A DNA stretch of 64,000 nucleotides, taken from contig NC_133901.1 of NCBI RefSeq assembly GCF_964199755.1, positions 24,647,583 to 24,711,582 on the forward strand, given 5' to 3'. The notes under the pieces were generated by a model that was not told the origin of the DNA, made no database searches, and saw nothing but the letters and a program-made list of their open reading frames with translations. This document shows positions 1 to 14,252 of this stretch, piece by piece (position 1 is the stretch's first letter; each line of letters starts with the position of its first letter). Both the position numbers and the translations under genes were made by a program. The stretch comes from Larus michahellis. Lineage: Eukaryota; Chordata; Aves; Charadriiformes; Laridae.

Positions 1-3000
1 TTAGTCAGATGAAGTTCAATATGGATCAGGAGTTCCAGGTTACAGTCACGTACTGCCACTTTATTAAGGGTTTTTTAAGCATTGCTGTTGCTACACCTTT
101 AAAAAAGGGCTGCAAACTGAAACAGTAAGGGCGACTTCTCTATTCTCCAGTGTGTTGTGTGTGTGATAAAATTACAGTTACATGATTTCAGCTTTGATTC
201 AGCTGGTCACATGCAGGAAATATTAAATGTCATTCATGACCATATTATATACCTTATTATTTGTTTTGGTAATTCTAAATGTAAATTACTTGATTAATTT
301 CTAGATTTTTATGTGGGGGTGTGTGCTTAGTTACTGGTATTACATACAGGTGTCCAAAGAGAATAAAGGTAGTACATTACAAAAGCTCATCAGAGAGACT
401 GATATTGCTAAGCCTCAGAAATAAATTATGCATAAAGCAGATTGTGTGCTTCTACGTGCATGCTTTTGGTGAGAAAAGGATTATCAACTCACTTTCAGGG
501 CTCTCTTGCAGATGTTTCCTTAATAATAATAGGCACTAGCGGAAAAAAAAGAAATTAATGCTGCTTCCAGTATTACCCGGTTTAATTCACTTAGTGTATT
601 CATCCGTTCATCTTGTTAATAATCATTGGTAGAATGGTCTGATTAAAAGCATTGACGTGTAGTAAAGCTGAAATATTAGGCTGTATGTTATCAGCAAGGT
701 TATATTTACTTGAATGCTAATTTAAAGGATTTGTCTCAGTGTGAGCTTCAGGAGCTAGCTGTTTCTTTTTAAACTGGATGTTCCCTCATAGGTTTTTGTT
801 TACCAAAATTTTTGTAGTTTGGAATGCTTTTGTCTTGCTGATTTAACAAGCTTCTCTTCTAGCTCCACGTCTGTCTTTCTCCCATTTTGTTTCCACATGT
901 CCTACCATTTCTCTTTGAACTGGTTTATCCCCTTATGACAAAACGAAGCTAGACTCTGTTCTTTCATATACTGAAGGTAGGTCAATATAGAGTAGTATGA
1001 AATTCTCCTTTTCCTTAGAGCTGTTTTACTTTTGCGATGCGTCTAGTCCTTCCAAGCTTGATTTATAGAATCAAGATATATTTAATTGAAACTGTTGTGG
1101 ATTTTGCCATTGATATAGCTGGCTTCAGGACTTGACTGATTCTAAATCTGTTTTTTCCCCTTAGGTAACATACTGTATTCAGTGACAAAACAATTCATAA
1201 CTGAATATAAAGATGTATTTTGCTTTACTTGTCATCACCTGTATCAGCCATTTCATTGTATGGGGCAGAATATTTTTCACATCTCAAATTAGCAAAACGT
1301 TATGGCACATAAATAAATCTAAATCTTATCAATAATTTAATTGATTTTTAAAGGAAAGTTATCATGTGCTTAGAGTTGTATCCACAGATAACTACTTCAC
1401 TAATTCAAGGCCCATTGGACAAATCCTTCTTTTTTTTTTAGCAGAGATTTAAAAAATATAATAATTAAAACTAATGTGCACTCCCCCAAAAATTTCCAGA
1501 ATCTTTGAGACCATCCATTCGGCCTGAAATTTAAACCTCCGGGTTGGCTTCTTCAGCATGGGCAAAATGGTTTGATCAGGTCCTACCAAAGCTGCTCCTA
1601 AGGGAGGCTTGACAGCAACATGAGACTAGTTGTTTGTCATGCCAGAGCAAATCCCTACTTCTGGCACGCCGTGTTATGTTTGTTTTCATGGGGTGGCTTG
1701 CACTCTGAAGTGGCTGCCCTCCTGTTGTGGTGAAAGACAGCTACTGGGTCAGCCATGCTGGGCTTTTTAATGAAGTTCTGTCTGATAGACTGACTGCCTT
1801 GGGAAAAGTAGTAATTATAAAATGATCTATAGTAATAGATGCACATATTTCTGTTGCATTCCAAAATTTCTGCATGCTTTCCCTCCTGAAATAATTTTTG
1901 TGGTGGTTAATCTATGGAACAAACTCTTCTGTCGTATAGTTTAAGCTATCATTCTGCTTTTTACTAAGTAAATTAAGATCAAGGCGTTTAAACTCAATAG
2001 GATTAATCCATATCAGTCCTTCTCAACCAAATAAGCATATGTTGGATGAGTAATTGGGTGCTACTGTAGTCTCTGTGCTACCTAAGAAGTGCTTCATTAA
2101 GATGTCATTTCAGTTGTATTGCTTTCAGCTGGACTCCTCAACCAGAGGGAGATAGGCCAGTAGGAGTGGGCATGAAAGTACGGAAGGTATGCATGGTGTT
2201 GGCTTGGTACCACAATAAATATTTCTGTGCCATGTTTAGAAATTTAAAACTAGGGATTTAAATATAGATTACTGTTTAATGCTCAAGAACATTGATTTTG
2301 TAGAGTTGGAAATATAAGTTATTTTTAATGTTGTCACTGTGTAAAGTGACAGTCAGCAACGTGACAGGGTTATTCAATTTTTGTGAAGGTCAGTGGGAGG
2401 AGGATGAGCTCCTTGGTGCAGACTTGTAGTTAACTTAAAATCCAAAATGTTTGTTTACTTAAAATATTATGTGAAATAAAATGTTTGTCTTCCAAGATCT
2501 ACTCTAGAGACCTTTTTTTGCCCTTGTAAAAGCGCTGATTTATCAACAAGCTGATTTGTCTGATAGTTGATCACACTTGACCATTTTGTCATGAAAGAGG
2601 CAGTTTTTAGCTACGTATTTCACTTGCTGAACATGTGGAAATCTGCTCTCAGAGTCCTAACAAGTGTTAGGACTTAAAAGTGGTGTAAGAAATATTAATA
2701 TTTTACTTTGAAAGTGTCACAGTTTGGAAAGACTTTGGATTGTTATTTGGCAATTTTGGAAGACTAGCATTTAATGCAGGCTATGAGAGCAAGTAATTGT
2801 CACATTACTGTGGGATGTTCTAAAATGGCTAGCACAAAGCAAATAAAAATGCATATTAAACTTAAGAATACTCAGAATTCATGTTTAGCTAAGCAAAAAG
2901 ACTCCTTACAAAGGTAATCTGTGTGACCAGTTTACAGGATTTTTGTGTGTAGTAGGTATTGAGCCCTGTAGTTATCAGTCTGTAGATAACTGCATAAGCA

Positions 3001-6000
3001 TATCTTTCTCACTTTATGGGACTTTAGGTCATTAATTTTAAAGCAACAAGTAATTTTTTAGAACGATCATTTTTAGGTTTGCAAGGGTTATTACTAGCCT
3101 AGAACTGTTTTGTAAGATGAATGTTTTTATGATACTTGAAAAAACAAAACAACATTTCTAGTTAATAAAATCATGCACATCTTTATGCATTGTTTTGCAT
3201 AGTTGCAACGAATGATTTAAATGCTTAGGGATGCCTGCTTTTGTTGGCAGCTCAAACTATTAAAAAAAAAATCAAAGAATTTGTCTAAACCCAAGATTTT
3301 TGTAAACTTTTTTTTTATTTTGATTTCTGATGTTTGTAAGAAAGATGGTAAAGTTTTCACGTAAGCATCAGAAACAACTTTATATTTTTAAATGAAAACT
3401 ATCTCTTAATAATAGGAATTCTAAGGCTGAGGTTTTGAATAATTTAGTTACAAAAAAAAAGGCTCAGAAATTTTTTTTCCTCTGCAAAATGTGATTAGAA
3501 ATGACAGTTGGCAACAACAACTGTAGATGTTTTCTTCTGGCCTAATTATTCAGAACTACAGTACCAGCAAATGAACTTCATGTGTGCCCCAGATAGTCTT
3601 CTAATTTAGAAGCTACAAACAATACTCTATTTAGTTTTAGTTACTCAGATTTACTAATGCGCTCCTTTTACCCTCAACACTTAGGCAAACATAGCTCCTT
3701 CAGGCTGTGAACGGGCAGGTGGGTAGCATTTATGCATCGGCAGATTCTGCGGAGACTGAGATTTTGAAATGCTGCCAGCTGCTTTTGCCATGTATTGTAG
3801 AAGACCCTCCTTTTTCCTCTAGCTTGACCAATGAAAAAAGAAAAGCAAAAATAACCTATGAATTTTCCATGACAGAAAATCCTGGCTTGCTTGTAGTATA
3901 GTAGCTGATCAGTCTAATCTTCTAATAATCTTTTGAACCATGTAGAGTTGAACGAGGAATTAGTAGGTGACAGAAGGCCCTGCTGCCATCTGATAATTAA
4001 TGAAAACTGAAAAATAGCCTGGCAACACACATCTATTTGGTACTACTTAGTAATTGCAGTTAGCTGGAATATGAAGAATACGTGGATGTATATTGAATTG
4101 CTGAGGGCAGGAGAATGAATGTGCATTTCTGTTGTTACTCCTAATGATCTTCACATGATTAACTTCTGGGGTGACCTTAAAACGTAGTTCATTAGTAGGA
4201 GTTAGCCTGTGTCTCTCTGCTGGAGTTTTAGTATTTGTAGCAAGCTGAGGTTTACTACTTCAGACTACCAGAGGACAGGAGCACAGAAAGATAAAGGCAG
4301 TAGTTTTCTTGGAGTGTTGCAGTTGCACTGTTTTAAAATCTCCCTCCCCTTCTGCCTCTTAGTCTGTCTGTTCGCTGATAGCTGTGTTCATAGTTTTGCT
4401 TAAGTCACATGCTAACTAAATGTTGTTTTCATGCTTGGAGAAGAGAAAAATGGCTCATAATGTTCCAGTGGGCTTAAGAAAAAGGTATGTTTCTGAAGTT
4501 ATGAGTGCCATAGAAGGATAAATTCCTTAGCAAAGAACACTGAGTACGGTATGTCCTACCTCTCATGCAGCACCGAAATCTCAAAAAAATAGAGGCTTGG
4601 GGCAAAAATTGACAGCCTTGCAGAAGATATTGTAAATATATCCATGATATTGTAACAGATTAAACAACTGAAGGTGAGTACACTTTAATTGTAGGAGATG
4701 AAATTTAAAATCCAGCAAACTGAAAAACAGTGAAGCATCTAACATGAAATTTTAATTTGCTAATAGCAGCAGCACAATTTTTGCTGTGAAATTGATAATA
4801 ACGTTGTGCTAGAAGCTAGTAGATAGTGAAAAGCTGTGCTATTTGTTGTATTTTAATGTTTCTGATTACTTTTGTCTCCTTATTATAAATACTGAGGTGG
4901 AGATAACATTGCAACTATCTGACTTAAATTGCACTATCACTTTTAGAAACGTACTACTTAAATTGTAATTCAGAGGCAGACCAGAAGATGGTGAGTCAGT
5001 GACTTCCACAAATATCATTGGTTCTCATAATTTGACTGAGCTTTCCATGAAAATTGAAGATGGTCTCAAAAGTCAGTTTGTGGAGTTGAGAAATTATGTG
5101 AGGAACTGTTTAATTTTAAAACAAATTTCTAGTCATTCCAGTGACAGAGAAAAACTTGAAAAGTTAACTAGAGAATAATGTGAAGGAACTGAAAACAGAA
5201 GGCAGATGTCATTCCATATGACTAATTTTAAAACCCTTTGACATTTTTTTTTGTAGTTAGTTAGGGTCTGACTTGTGATTGTTTTTGAAAAGTTTTGGTT
5301 ATGACTGCTGCTTCTGGTTAGCTTTTCTGTTTAGCAATTAACTAGCAGTGCTGTAGTTTAATAAAGAAGTACAAGAATAATTAAAGTGTAACCCCCAAGT
5401 TGTGAATCTTATTTCTAGAGTACTGGGACACCCAGAAAGCCCCTCTGCCACCGTGAGCTCTGAGCGTGAGTTTTGCCGTGTGCACAGACAAAGTTCTTAC
5501 TGATGGAAATGTTTCAATAAGAATTTCAGGATTTGTTTCCTAATTAAGATATATATCAGAGAATATTCATATGGGAAATTCTTATAAAAATAACGCAATT
5601 TTTATTTGTTATTGTAGTTGCATGCCAACAAAAGCTCTATGTGCATAAACCTAGACAGAGAAAGAAAGAGATTAAGTATCATTTGCCCGTGTGTCTTTTA
5701 ACTCACTCCCTTTTGCTGTTGTAAACTTGATATGTAATGTCAGCCTAGGCACAAGGGAATGACTTGAGGATGGAGTGCCTGAATCAACTTGCTTTTATTA
5801 GTGTAGCCTTTCCATTTATATTTTAGTGTGGTTTGCTTTAATGAAATGTCAGAGAAACCAAGTTTGGACTTAAAAAAAAAAAATAAAAAAATTCTACAGA
5901 GCGGTGTCTGGTAATCAAGCGGGTTTTATGACAAACTGTTGCCTGGTTTCTCATTAATTTTTTTGTATGTTAATGATAGACTCTTTCCATCTAACATGCA

Positions 6001-7151
6001 TTTGCATGATAAAACTGTGGTGATGCTTTGGCCTTTGTAGGCATTCATCCTGCCGCAATTTCTGGGTTTGGCACCCTGTGCCATAACTGCCAAAACCCTG
6101 TGGCTGTGGTGTTGGTTCAGCCCGTATTTTTTCCTTGTTTTTGGTGGCAGCATACGACGCACCAGCTTCCAGTGCTAATTGGAAAGCGTGATCATTGCTA
6201 ACTCTGGCCTTCCAGAGGCAGCGCAGTTGACTCATCCCTGGGTGGATGCATCCAGAATTGATACGCAGGCAAAGACACTCATATGGGTAAAGGAGGTGTA
6301 TAGGGGACAAGGTCAGTGAGGGAAGGGTAGCTTTGTAGTATAGGAAAAGCAGGAGAGGTGCTTGATGGGGACTTGCAGAAGTTCTCCGGGACGGAGGGTC
6401 TAGCACATTTGTGTACAGGGAAGCCAAATGACTAGTCAGCATAGGAAATAGGTTTTAGTATAATAAACTGATTTTTGGGGAGTATCACATGATCCATCCA
6501 GAGGGCAAATGATATTGCTGGTGAGAGGAGATAAGAAAAGGTTTTCGAGTATATTAAATTGATTGAACTTGTTGATAGAAAGGCAAATCTGGTTTCTGTT
6601 CAAGGCTCAGTCAAATGCTTCCTGGACCCGTATAAACATTATGGTGTTTACACTTGTCAAGAAGTTTCTTCCAAGTCACCTTAATCTGTCCTGAGCTCCA
6701 TCCTAACTGTTAATACCTTACTAATTAATTTGAATGTAGCTCTGCAATCATGGATTACTTGTCTACAGACATTGCCAAGTGTAAAATGGAAAAGCAAGAT
6801 TTTTGCTTTCAGAACATTGCTTTTAACTGTTTAATTTATATCCAAAAACTCAACTTCAGGTTCTTGGATAAAAAGATGAGATGGTGGGGTTGCTTCACTT
6901 CTGTTACCATTATTATTTTGAGTTACAGTGGGCAGGCTCGATAGTGTTCTTGAGCTAAGGAAAACACGTTCATGCTTAAATGAATAAAGCTTTTCATTGC
7001 AAATAACTGAGACTTCAATTGTGAGTAGAAGCAGACTTGACTGTAACTATGTTATATGTCTGATATAACAGAGGTAAAAATGGATCTCTCCAGTGTAAGC
7101 CACATAGTGCTCAAAAATGGGCTGCAAGTTTCATGAGTTTTATACCAAGAC

Positions 7152-7198
7152 TTTCCTTTGTGAGTTTCCTTTGTGAGAGTGTGAATTTCCTTTGTGAG
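7152..7198. repeat. Three copies of a 13-nt unit
   Basis: The unit tttcctttgtgag occurs at 7152-7164 and 7165-7177 (directly adjacent), and again at 7186-7198 after an 8-nt gap. All copies are identical. This looks like recent local duplication in non-coding DNA. Confidence 0.85.
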
Positions 7199-10100
7199 CA
7201 CTAGTTTTGACTGTATCAGTAAAAGGTAAAAATTACTGTAGATTCTGCACAGTATGTTGTAAGCTAAAGAAACACTAAAAATTACTTACATTGCGAAGGT
7301 TAATACCACACCCACAAAGATCACATCTATTGCAATTCTAGTGGTTTCTACAAACGTACATTTTCTAATAGGCTAGAGGAGACACTTGTTCTAGGGTTTG
7401 CTCAAAAAGGGAAGGTCTTCTGTGTGATCTCATGTCTCCCAGGGGAATTCCCTAGTCCCACGCCTCCTGACACTGTTTTTCTGTGTTCTTTCCTGCCCTT
7501 GTGTACCATTAACGGCATGCAGGTTTTATTGCTGGATGCAAGAGTTTCTTATTGCAAAATTAAAATTTTAGCAAGTATGTCTATGACTTTCCACGTGTGT
7601 AATGAATTGTAGAACTGAGACCTTGAGGAACCTTTCTGTTTACACTAACACCTGCATTTCTGTAGCAGCAGTAAGCAAGAGCTGCTTTTATCTCTTTTGG
7701 AAGGAATATCATTGCAGTTGCATTATATTTGAGTTATTTGTTTCTAAAGTTTTTCACTAATTTATGGCATGATTATTAGAGATGCTGAAAATACATAAAT
7801 TTAGCTGACTCCACTTGAAGTTGCTGTAACATAACTGAAAAACTTGTCCTTAATAACTGTGGTACCTTTGCTGTGGTAATATCTGATAAGTTGCATTGTG
7901 AGCTTCTAGAATATGTTTTGTACCTGAGTGCAAAAGTAACTAATCTTCTTTAGACCAACTGTAAGGCTTAGTTAGGGTGTTTCAGAGCTGAATTGCTGTG
8001 GGTTGGTGGTACATCTTCCTAGCTTCTGACATCATCCAGGCATTTGAACTTGTGCAACTTTAGCTCTGTCTCCAAGCTGTTTGCCGGCAAATACTAGGCT
8101 CCAACTCTTTTAAAGGGCATAATAGGACCATCCTTTTCTACTGTAGATTGTGGCAATTTTATTCTTGTTTACTCTATTTCATTCCCACGAGGACATAAGC
8201 TTCTTTTATTCGCAAGGAGTTCTGAAAACACTTTTTAGTTGAAACAGTCTCTTATTAGTGGATACTTGGTATGTTTATGTTAAACGTTAAGTCCTTATGC
8301 CTTTTGTGTTCTTTATCCTGAATAAATATTTATGTTGTTGAGGAATGAAAGAAATATTTTAAATATTTGTAATTGATCATGAAAGATGTTGAGACAGCAT
8401 AAAGGGTAATTAAGATTTATGGTTTGAGTGTATTCAAATTCCTCCTGTGCTTTCATTTTCCTTATGTGTCTGCATTTCTCTTGACACCTTGGATACCATG
8501 TGTGTGGTGTTATTGAACTTTCACCAAGGCAAAGGTGGTGCATAATAAAACCGAGAGCAAGTGCCACTTTAGCAGATTCGCTATATCCAACCTTTACTTT
8601 GTATCAGAGTTCTTTGAATTTACCCCTGTTAGAGATTCTGTAGGGAAACTTTATTTTTTGTGTCCTTTTATTTGTTGCTTCTTATGGCACAACTGTTTAG
8701 TATTTTATGTTGTATGCTTTGATTCTGTAATCCCAAATTTATTGGAAAACTAATATGTTGTATTTAAATGACATAAAATAGGCAGAGAGTTCAGAGTACT
8801 TAATCTTGAAGTTTTCATCAAGTAAAACATAAAGGCCATATCAAAACGGGCATGATTTTGCTTCAGATTAAGGGGTATATTGTTTTTGCAGACAATCTGA
8901 TTTTTGTATTCTGAAAAACAGAAGTGTTGTCTTTTAGAAATAGATCTATCAGAAACATCTTGTTTTTATATTTCTAATACTGATTTGTCTGGTATTCTCA
9001 AGTCCTACAGGAAAGCTACTTGTTGCATGGAAGCAGCTTTGTGCATATATATTTTTTTTATTATTATTTTTAATCTGGAAATTATTTGCTAACAGGTAGG
9101 GAACCCAGGACGCACTGTATTGGAGAAATACACAAATTTAACTTCATTGCTGTTCTGTGTTACTTGTGAAAATGATCTAAAAACAGCTAGTGTGTTAAGA
9201 ATGACTGTATTTTATAAACATCAGAAAATACAATTAGAAAGCAGTAACTCGTGCACACAGCTCTGCAGGGCTAGTGGTATTGACTTGTATCAGCTCAGCA
9301 TCCTGTTTTCACAGAGTATGTCACTATTTCAGATTTGCTTTTAATGATGTGCTTGTTAATACCACAGCTTGTTGTATTAAAACAAATGGGACCAGGAGCA
9401 GTGGGGCAGTGTCTGTGATCTGTTGTGGGACTTTGAAGATGTGAGTTGACTCCCTACTTTCCCCTTGGTCTTTGGAACCAGAGGGTAAGGTGCTGTGCCT
9501 TCTCTTGGCAGCTGCAAGGAGCAGTTGCAGAGGTGAATTCTTACATACCACCTGCTATTCTAGACTACGGCACACTTACTGCAAATGACATGGAAGAGTA
9601 CAGCCTCAAAGAATCCTTGACACAACAGATTCAAGCAGGATTTTTATGAGTTTTATAAATCAGGCAACATCTGGGTTAATGTTGGATGAGCAGGCATCGC
9701 TTTGCCTGTGGATATGGGATAGACAGATTTCATGCCCCTGTTCCAGAACAGAGGGGATAAAACACTTTTAGCCCTCTGCTGGAGGCAGGTGAAATCTGTA
9801 GAACTCTTAGAAAAATAACTAATTAACCAAACCAGAACAGGTCACACATGGTCTGAGAAATCAGTTTGGGCAAATTCAGCCCAAAGTGTTGGTGTAGCTA
9901 AACTGCAAACAGGTTAGGTTTGCAGAATGTTTCAGGAAAGGTACTTCTACGAGCTCTGCATGCAATAGGATTTTTTCAAAATTACTTTCCTAGATGTGGT
10001 CCTTCTGGCATAGGTAAGCTTTCCATTGATGTTTTTTATTAGCAGTGCTGAATGTAACAATACAAAGCTCAGGCAGTCTGAGATCCTCCTGAATGATGCA

Positions 10101-10752
10101 TGTGAAGGAAACTACGTGAAACTGATACTGTTGATGAATTTGCATGGCTATTCTGTATACTCAGCAGCCAAAGGAAGCTGGAGGCATTTTGTTTGGGTGA
10201 TAAAGGTATCTTTCTAAAGTAAACATGTATCTGCTTTATAATAGAAGTGCTCTTCATCCTGATTTAAGCCTGATGAAATTGTTCTGTATTTATACATAGT
10301 AAGTGAAGTCAGATTAGGCCCATGACCAGCCTAACAGTCAGGTATCTCAGCTTATTGTTTTACTGTTTATTCTTGAGTCACCCATGTTTATCTTAAAGGC
10401 ATAGTGGAAAATATTGATTTTATTATTCACCAGAGTTACTGTACTATGTTGAATAAATTCCTATAGAGTGAATAATTAACTTCGATGTAGATCTTCTATT
10501 CCTCCTTACAAAAGATACGTATTTCATACGCTTAAAATTTATCACTCTGCCTAGTTTGATAGTCTTCCTCTAGCAAAGATCAGTGCGTATGGTTTTGGAA
10601 GAAGTTAAACAATAACCCTGTTTTTCCCCTCTTAAATTGTACCTTGTTCACTGTGTAATGCTGTACATAGAAGACTGAGGAAAATTCCATAGATTATCAG
10701 TTTATATGTTTGAAGCATAACCGTTCTTCATTGTTATCCTCTAACTTCTAGT

Positions 10753-10800
10753 CATCAAATACTTTTGATGCTCATAAATGTATCCAGCCACATTTATGAG
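10753..10800. repeat. Two adjacent perfect hairpins
   Basis: CATCAAA (10753-10759) pairs with TTTGATG (10764-10770) across a 4-nt loop. Directly abutting it, CTCATAAATG (10771-10780) pairs with CATTTATGAG (10791-10800) across a 10-nt loop. Both stems are perfect. No function is assigned. Confidence 0.7.
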
Positions 10801-13800
10801 CCCAGGTTGAGAAACAGACCCTCTGACTCTTTCAGGTAGTAAAACTTCAGACTGACTGTATGATATTTAAAGAACTTTCCACTTCATTCTATTCTGTTAA
10901 TAACTGTACCTGATATCATAATTATACCCTGCCTATTCCTTCAAAAATTAGCAATGTGCTTCAGCAGTTGCAATCTCTTTTATTTTTTTTATATATAGAG
11001 GTATATGTATTTATATAGCTAATTACTTTGACCTTTTGGTGCTCTCCTCTTTTAAAGGTTTACAGGCATCCTCTTTGGCTGCATTAGGAGTGGATCTATT
11101 TTTGTATCTTTCTTTATAAGACTCAGTGCTCATCATTGATTGATTGATTCTATGTTGAGAGGACTGTATAGACTTCTTTCACTTTGGATAACATGAAGTG
11201 TAATTCTCTCCTATTTGTCTCCTGCAGCTTTTTCACAGATATGGGAAAGATAAGCTATCTTTCCATATCCAATACCAGTGTAAACTATAATAATAAAAGA
11301 TTTATAAAGTCACTGAAGCCCACTGATTAATCATTTTGTCATAAAGATTAAAAGACTTACCACAGTAAGTTAAAAAGTTAATCTCCAGTAGGTTATTTTT
11401 TTTTTTAAAGTTTATTGCCACTGCTGTTTTATTACAGACCACTAGTGAAACGCTTAAAATAATTTGTCCTTTCACATTGCTAAAGGGCTGATGTAGTTAT
11501 CCCCTAATCATATTTATCCTTGCGAGTCAAGAATAATCTTGGCCAAAGTAAAAACATCTTTCAGTGTAAACTGGGGGAGAAACCTCCCCAAAAACCAAAC
11601 AGCAAACAAAAACTTTGGAAGTTTTATCTTCCTGAAAAGAATCTTCCTGTATTCATGTAAAGCTGTCATTCTGTATATCAATGGCAATTAGTTCCATTAC
11701 TCAAATTTTTATAATATACAAGTCTTTTCACTGTTGTTTTATTAGCATTTCCTCAGTTAAAATACAGCAGTGTTTTCTCTTCTCTTCTTACAGATTAAAG
11801 GGAACATCTGATGCATAGCCTTGACTTAAAGTTCTTTTTCTGTGTCTTATAACTTATAATGCATTCTTTGCTCTCTGAGACAGCATAGAACTCCTAGTTT
11901 AATCTGATGAGAGCTTAAAAGACCAGTGGTGCATGAAAGCCACCTTTTTCCCACCACGTTGGCCTGAAGAATCCCAGATAAGCTAACACAGGAATGCTGC
12001 AGGTTAAACTATGGGGCTTGTGGGGCTCGGTTTGCATTAAAATCTACAGCAGTTTGATTCAGAGCGCAATAAAAGAAGCAGAATTTTAATGTTTTATAAT
12101 TGTAGATAGTACATATTAATAACCAGCTGATTATTGACATAAAAGCAGTAATTCTTCTGCACAGCCTGTATTTGCAAATTATGCTAGATTGGCTGTTATT
12201 AGGAAAAACAGATTTAGGGATGAAGCAGCAATAGAGTGGTACTTGCAGCAGGGACAGAGGAGGTGTGTCCCTAATGCCAGAGAAAAAGAACAGCAACAAA
12301 AGAAAATGAGCTCTTGAGTCAGCATGTGTAACGTCCATTGTCGTTGCGGAAGCAGCTGCGTGTGGAAACAAGGCAAATAGAATTTGAAATGAAGAGCTGG
12401 TAAAGAAATTGCTAATTATCTGCAGGGATGGAGAAAACTATTGGGCCTGATTGCCAATTAACTGTGCTGTTTTTTCTGACAGCTCTGATAATGGGTCAAA
12501 ACAGCGGCAGGAGCTGCTGTTTGGCCTGCTGGCTATGTCCGTCCTGGTTGCTCAGCCCCAGATACTCCTCTGCACACAAAGAAACACACCAATAGTATCA
12601 ACAGTAGTTTGTGTCTGTATTAGTGTTGGATGTGGAAGTTTCCAGGAGATTCCAGTGAATTGTGTTTAGATACAAAAAGCCGTCCAGGTGTATCCCTAGC
12701 CTGCCTTCTACGTGAATATTGTTGGTTCATGTTAAGCATATTGGTGAGGACTTAAATGAAGATCGAAGGCACTTTCTCAGCATAAAAACAGTGTTTGTAT
12801 CTACCCTGTCCTGGGGCAGCAGGAATCGGTTTAATGTAAGCATATACCACAGAAAATCTAAGTGTCTTATGAACACTACCAGAGTACAGAGAAATATGTT
12901 CTCTTTCAGCAGGTAGTCATAGTTTCAATAGACATGTACTTAAGGCTTAATGTTAAATGTTGTCAGAATTGTCTGTGGACTGAGTCAACTTGGGTGGTGA
13001 TAAACCTGCATGTGCAAGGTATTTATTAGCTTAGATAGAAGGTCCGTGTTTCTGCACTGAAATTCTGAAATGTCTGACTAGTTTAGGTGTTGTCTCTGCT
13101 CAAACTTGATCTCTCCTGAATGCCAGAACCATGATTGCAGCACTTCTGCCATTTAATTGACTAGCTAATTTACCCTCTAATTATATAATAGGGTATTTAA
13201 GACTGTCTCTTTAGACCAGAGGTATTACTTTATTTATCTGCTTCATTCAAGAATAGATGTTTCTACTGTGTTCCTGAAATAATTAACATCTTAGAAAATA
13301 GCAGCCTTTGACTTCCAGAAATAGAATATGTTGGAAAATGTAGATTATGAATCATAAAAGGGGAGGAGTGAAACTGATTGCAGTGCAACTTTGCAGAAAT
13401 TTTTTTTGATAAAATCTGACTCATGGTAATGGTAAACAGTTAAAAACATTACAGTATGACAGAAGTGGTGTTGTCTTTTGCACCTGTGTGACTAAATATT
13501 CCACTTACACTTTGACATACTCTTTCTGTATTTCAGAGGACTGTCTTCTGTCTTTTTGCAACCTCACAGTCCTTTAAATTTCTTGGGTAATTTGGATTTA
13601 AATGTGGGGTTTTTTTCTCCAGTTTTTCCATAGTTCGTTATTTCTTTATTACTAATTGCCACATCAGATTTCCAATCAAGGTACTTGCACTTTCAGAAAT
13701 ATCTGTGTGTAAGGTAATTTTTTCCTAAAGATATATTTTAACTGTTTCTCTTTTGAGTATGAAGACTGGCACATGCTGCTAGTAAGCTTAGCAAAATGGA

Positions 13801-14118
13801 TGAGTAGGATTTTAAATCTAGTACTTAAATAAGATTGAGTGACATGAAGGAAAAATACTTAACTTGCCACCCACACTCAAAGCCATATCCTATGTGACCC
13901 ACAGGAACAGTCCCAGTGAAGACAGAGAAAATACTGACTCAAGTAAAGTAGACAGGATCTCATTAAAGTAACACACTGTTGTTTAAGAACTCTTTTTATA
14001 TAGAATTATGGAAGAAAGCTAAATTACTATGGAAACTTTATATAGCAAACTACTGCATTTAAAGAAGCAGAAACATTTGCTGAGATGAGAATCAGTTACA
14101 TTGTGCACGAAACTTGAT

Positions 14119-14252
14119 TTTTCTCTTTCTTACACAGCAGTGTAAATGTGCTGCAGCTAGGGCCCAAATAAATATTTTTACTTTTGCACTTTGAGAGAGC
14201 AGCACAAGCATTTATTTATCTACACTTACACTGCTGTGTAAGAAAGAGAAAA
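14119..14252. repeat. Long inverted repeat, 27-bp perfect arms (MITE-like or hairpin-forming)
   Basis: The 27-nt arm at 14119-14145 (starting ttttctctttcttacacagc) is the exact reverse complement of 14226-14252. The spacer is 80 nt. Inside the spacer GTGCTGC (14148-14154) is complementary to GCAGCAC (14199-14205), so the transcript could fold further. One extra T in the left flank allows pairing to continue slightly outside the arms. The structure resembles a small non-autonomous DNA transposon with terminal inverted repeats, or a hairpin RNA precursor. I cannot match it to a named family and see no clear target-site duplication. Confidence 0.75.

Noticed and set aside
5954..6442. 162-codon minus-strand open frame in the upstream region
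   Set aside because: No recognisable domain or repeat signature and no supporting splice or promoter context. An open frame of this length is not exceptional in a 64-kb window.
12009..12371. 120-codon minus-strand open frame
   Set aside because: Composition looks random, with no domain or conserved motif.
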